DNA from: Elusimicrobiota bacterium
GTDB taxonomy: Bacteria; Elusimicrobiota; Elusimicrobia; UBA1565; UBA9628
Direction of reading: 5' to 3'
Length of the DNA: 32,235 nucleotides
Assembly: GCA_016212825.1 (NCBI GenBank)
Contig: JACRDS010000035.1
Coordinates: 1 to 32,235, forward strand
A program made the translations under genes and the position numbers. Of the stretch, positions 30,190 to 32,235 are shown in pieces; position 1 is the first letter of the stretch, and every line of letters starts with the position of its first letter. A model generated the notes under the pieces. The model saw nothing but the letters and a program-made list of their open reading frames with translations. It was not told the DNA's origin and made no database searches.

Positions 30190-31308
30190 GGGGAAGAGCT
30201 TCAGGAGCTCGCGGGCCACGACGCGCTGCCCTGCCGGGTCCGGGTGGAGCATGTCGCCCTGGACGAACACGCGGCCGCGGCGCGCGGCCTGGCGCAGGGC
30301 CGGCTTGAGGTCCACGGCCTCGATGCCGTGGGCGCGCAGGTAGTCCATGATCTCCTTCTGCGGCCGCTCGTCGCGCCAGCCCGCGCTGACCTGGAAGTTC
30401 ACCGGGAAGACCGCGACCTTGAAGGGCACGCCCCGGCTGCGGCATTCCCGGGCCATGGCCGAGAGCGCGGGCAGGGCCTTTGGCCAGTTGTTGTCCACGA
30501 GGATCTCCCGGATGGCGTCGCGCATGGCCTGTTCTCCCCAGCCTTCCTCCGCGGCGCCCCGACGGAGGGATTCGAGGGAAGAGGCATCCAGCGTGCCCAG
30601 GAGCTTCTCGGAGAGCGGGTCCGAGGGCAGCCCCTTGACCGGCACGCCCGCCGCCTTGCCGAAGAGCGGCTTGAGCAGCTTGTTGACGTTGAATACGTAG
30701 AGGCAGGAGTAGACCAGACGGCTCTTGACGAGCAGATGCTTGAGCCGGGGCCAGAGCCCGAGGCGGCCGTCCGGGCCGGGCAGGGGCAGACCCAGGGCCT
30801 TGGGCCAGGCATCGTTAAGGCAGAGGAAGACCAGGACCGCGTCGGGCGCGAAGCCCCAGCCCTTGCCGCGCAGGCAGTAGTAGTAGTCCCAGACGTTGTA
30901 GCTCAGGGTCCCGAAGTTGAGCAGGCGGACCTTCGCGCCCGCCGGGGCGGACTTGGCCAGGGCGAGCTCCAGGAGCCGGGCCGCGCCCTGCTCCGGTCGC
31001 GCGCCCACGCCCATGGCGATGGAGTCGCCCAGCAGGAGCAGGCGGCGCTCGCCGGCGGGCTTGGCCTCGGGCAGGTCCTCCCCGACCATCCCCCGGCGGT
31101 TGAAGCGGTAGGTGACGCCGCGCACGTGCGTCTGGAAATCCGGGACGTTCTCGTAGGTGAGGCCGAAGACCCAGGAGGGGCGCTGCTGGTAGACGCGCAG
31201 GGCGTCGTAGGCCGTGACGCAGGCCGCCTCGGCCGTCAGGAGGGCGCAGAGGCAACCCAGCAGGACCAGCAGGAGCTTGGCCCCCAGGCTGACCGGCGGC
31301 TCAATCAT
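30178..31308 (-). CDS. Membrane-anchored SGNH/GDSL hydrolase
   Basis: The 376-residue product has an N-terminal membrane span (about 9-28) and an SGNH fold: block I GDSIAMGVG with nucleophile S96, block III FLCLNDAW with N165, and block V DMLHPDP with D352 and H355. The block II glycine is probably in NFGTLSYN. These enzymes remove or move acyl groups from surface glycans or lipids. A preceding RFNRRGMVG segment is common in this class. The start ATG 31308 overlaps the stop of the upstream gene by four bases (ATGA). It overlaps gph at its 3' end. Catalytic residues suggest an active enzyme; the substrate is unknown. Confidence 0.88.
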   Translation of the reverse strand: MIEPPVSLGAKLLLVLLGCLCALLTAEAACVTAYDALRVYQQRPSWVFGLTYENVPDFQTHVRGVTYRFNRRGMVGEDLPEAKPAGERRLLLLGDSIAMGVGARPEQGAARLLELALAKSAPAGAKVRLLNFGTLSYNVWDYYYCLRGKGWGFAPDAVLVFLCLNDAWPKALGLPLPGPDGRLGLWPRLKHLLVKSRLVYSCLYVFNVNKLLKPLFGKAAGVPVKGLPSDPLSEKLLGTLDASSLESLRRGAAEEGWGEQAMRDAIREILVDNNWPKALPALSAMARECRSRGVPFKVAVFPVNFQVSAGWRDERPQKEIMDYLRAHGIEAVDLKPALRQAARRGRVFVQGDMLHPDPAGQRVVARELLKLFPRGL

Positions 31309-32235
31309 CGCAGGGATTCTAGCATTCCGGCGTCCCGGAGATGCCCGGCGATGACGTCGGCTACGATCTGGTGCGCCGGGTCCGTGGGATGAAAGACGTC
31401 CTTGTGGTCGGGGAAGTGCTGGGCGTAGCTGTCTCGCTGCTCCGGCTTGAAGGTGCGGTGGAGGTCGATGAAGTCCACCCCGGATTCCTCGAGGACCTTC
31501 TTCATGGCCAGGTATTGCGGCTCGCGTTCCGACTGCGGGATGAAATAGGGGAAGACCACGGCCAAGAGCGGGATCGAAGCCCGCCGGCACAGTTCCTGGA
31601 TCCTGCCGAGGTACAGCCGGCCTATCATCTCCGGGTCGAAGCACCGGCGCCTGCCCCGCGCGGCCTCCAGCCGGGTCAGGATGAGCCGGTAGAGATGGGA
31701 GCGGCGGTAGAGCCAGTTGTCCCAATTGCCCTTGGCCAGATAGAACGGGCGATAGCAGAGCATCCTGCCGTCCTCCGCCCGGAACATCACGGGCGTCGGC
31801 GCGAAATCATTCAGGCAGAAGCCGATGATGACCAGGTCCGGCCGGTACCCGAGGACGCGATGCTTCAGGTTGTGGTAGTAGTCGGCGATGCCGTGGCCTC
31901 CGATGGCGCAGTTCCAAACCTCGACCCGGCGGTCCTGGCGCCTGTCCAGGGCCTCCTCCAGATATTCCGTGTAGCGCCCGTACATGGCGACGGAGTCTCC
32001 GAGCACGGCGATGCGGTAGACGCCGGGAGCCTTCTTGACGGAGCGCTCCTTGTCGCGCATCCCCAGGGAGTTCGAGAAGCCGGGGAGGTCCGGGGCCAGC
32101 TCGAACGGCAGGATGTTCGAGGGGATGAAGATGTCGGTCTTCGGGAAGTCCTGGTCCCGGTAGGCTTCCAGCGGATGGAGGCCGGCGAGGCGGCAGTACG
32201 CCTCCCCCGCCAGCCCGCACAGCAGGAGGCCGGCC
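31305..32235 (-). CDS. SGNH/GDSL hydrolase, N-terminus beyond the window
   Basis: The minus-strand frame is open from the stop at 31305 to the window edge, so the gene starts outside; an internal ATG at 32060 would cut a conserved NSLGMRDKE approach segment that is typical of this family upstream of block I. Block I is LGDSVAMYG, block II lies in GGHGIADYYH, block III is GFCLNDF and block V is DVFHPTDPAH. It resembles its downstream neighbour and follows the same layout, so the pair may act on one surface polymer. The visible N-terminus (AGLLLCGLAGEAYC) is hydrophobic and could be the end of a membrane span. Confident at family level; incomplete. Confidence 0.88.
   Translation of the reverse strand, partial: AGLLLCGLAGEAYCRLAGLHPLEAYRDQDFPKTDIFIPSNILPFELAPDLPGFSNSLGMRDKERSVKKAPGVYRIAVLGDSVAMYGRYTEYLEEALDRRQDRRVEVWNCAIGGHGIADYYHNLKHRVLGYRPDLVIIGFCLNDFAPTPVMFRAEDGRMLCYRPFYLAKGNWDNWLYRRSHLYRLILTRLEAARGRRRCFDPEMIGRLYLGRIQELCRRASIPLLAVVFPYFIPQSEREPQYLAMKKVLEESGVDFIDLHRTFKPEQRDSYAQHFPDHKDVFHPTDPAHQIVADVIAGHLRDAGMLESLR

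Noticed and set aside
32060-32060. ATG at 32060 as the true start of the upstream SGNH gene
   Set aside because: The frame stays open to the window edge and the added residues contain a conserved segment of this family, so the gene is cut by the window.

Overview
This window is about 32 kb of a very GC-rich bacterial chromosome (most third codon positions are G or C). It carries a long housekeeping block, a short minus-strand cluster, a plus-strand kinase/aconitase section and the edge of a minus-strand SGNH-hydrolase pair. The gene order (spc and alpha ribosomal operons running into mreBCD-mrdA, then an RNase E/G, a cell-wall amidase, murI and a rho-type gene), a two-membrane style cell-wall set, and a TPR-containing Ser/Thr kinase would fit a deep-branching Gram-negative lineage such as Elusimicrobiota. 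That placement is an inference from layout only and has low to moderate confidence. No rRNA, tRNA, CRISPR array, insertion sequence, integrase or phage gene was seen.

Region 1 (1-8962, plus strand) holds the end of rplE, then rpsN, rpsH, rplF, rplR, rpsE, rplO, secY, adk, map, infA, rpmJ, rpsM, rpsK, rpsD, rpoA and rplQ. The genes are tightly packed, often with ATGA stop/start overlaps. rpmD (L30) is missing from its usual place between rpsE and rplO. Several ribosomal proteins carry Ala/Pro/Gly-rich tails. Region 2 (8971-20761, plus strand) continues without any clear terminator into mreB, mreC, mreD, mrdA (cell elongation), an RNase E/G, a periplasmic amidase, murI, a DUF5677-like gene, a rho-type gene, ridA and a multi-pass membrane protein. 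The rho product has the complete ATPase motor but no N-terminal OB-fold RNA-binding domain. A Gly/Gln/Arg/His-rich disordered segment stands in its place. The RNase E/G also has a long disordered Arg/Gln/Gly-rich N-terminus, so two RNA-handling enzymes a few kb apart carry similar tails.

Region 3 (20864-24354, minus strand) reads in the order YacP-like NYN nuclease, sarcosine-oxidase-like flavoenzyme, CcdA-type thiol/disulfide transporter, ferritin-like diiron protein, TVP38/TMEM64 membrane protein. The first three are nearly or fully overlapping and the set looks like a small redox-related operon.

Region 4 (24524-30183, plus strand) starts with a good sigma70-type promoter in front of a kinase whose TPR sensor lies outside the membrane and whose catalytic domain is C-terminal. 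Next come two small single-span membrane proteins that look leaderless, then an Aquifex-type aconitase in which the usual first iron-sulfur cysteine is serine, and a phosphoglycolate-phosphatase-like HAD enzyme. Region 5 (30178-32235, minus strand) holds two adjoining SGNH/GDSL hydrolases, the upstream one cut by the window edge. Their context suggests work on cell-surface glycans, but no substrate can be read from the sequence. There is no stretch over 300 bases without a gene. The longest gaps are 24355-24523 and 20762-20863.
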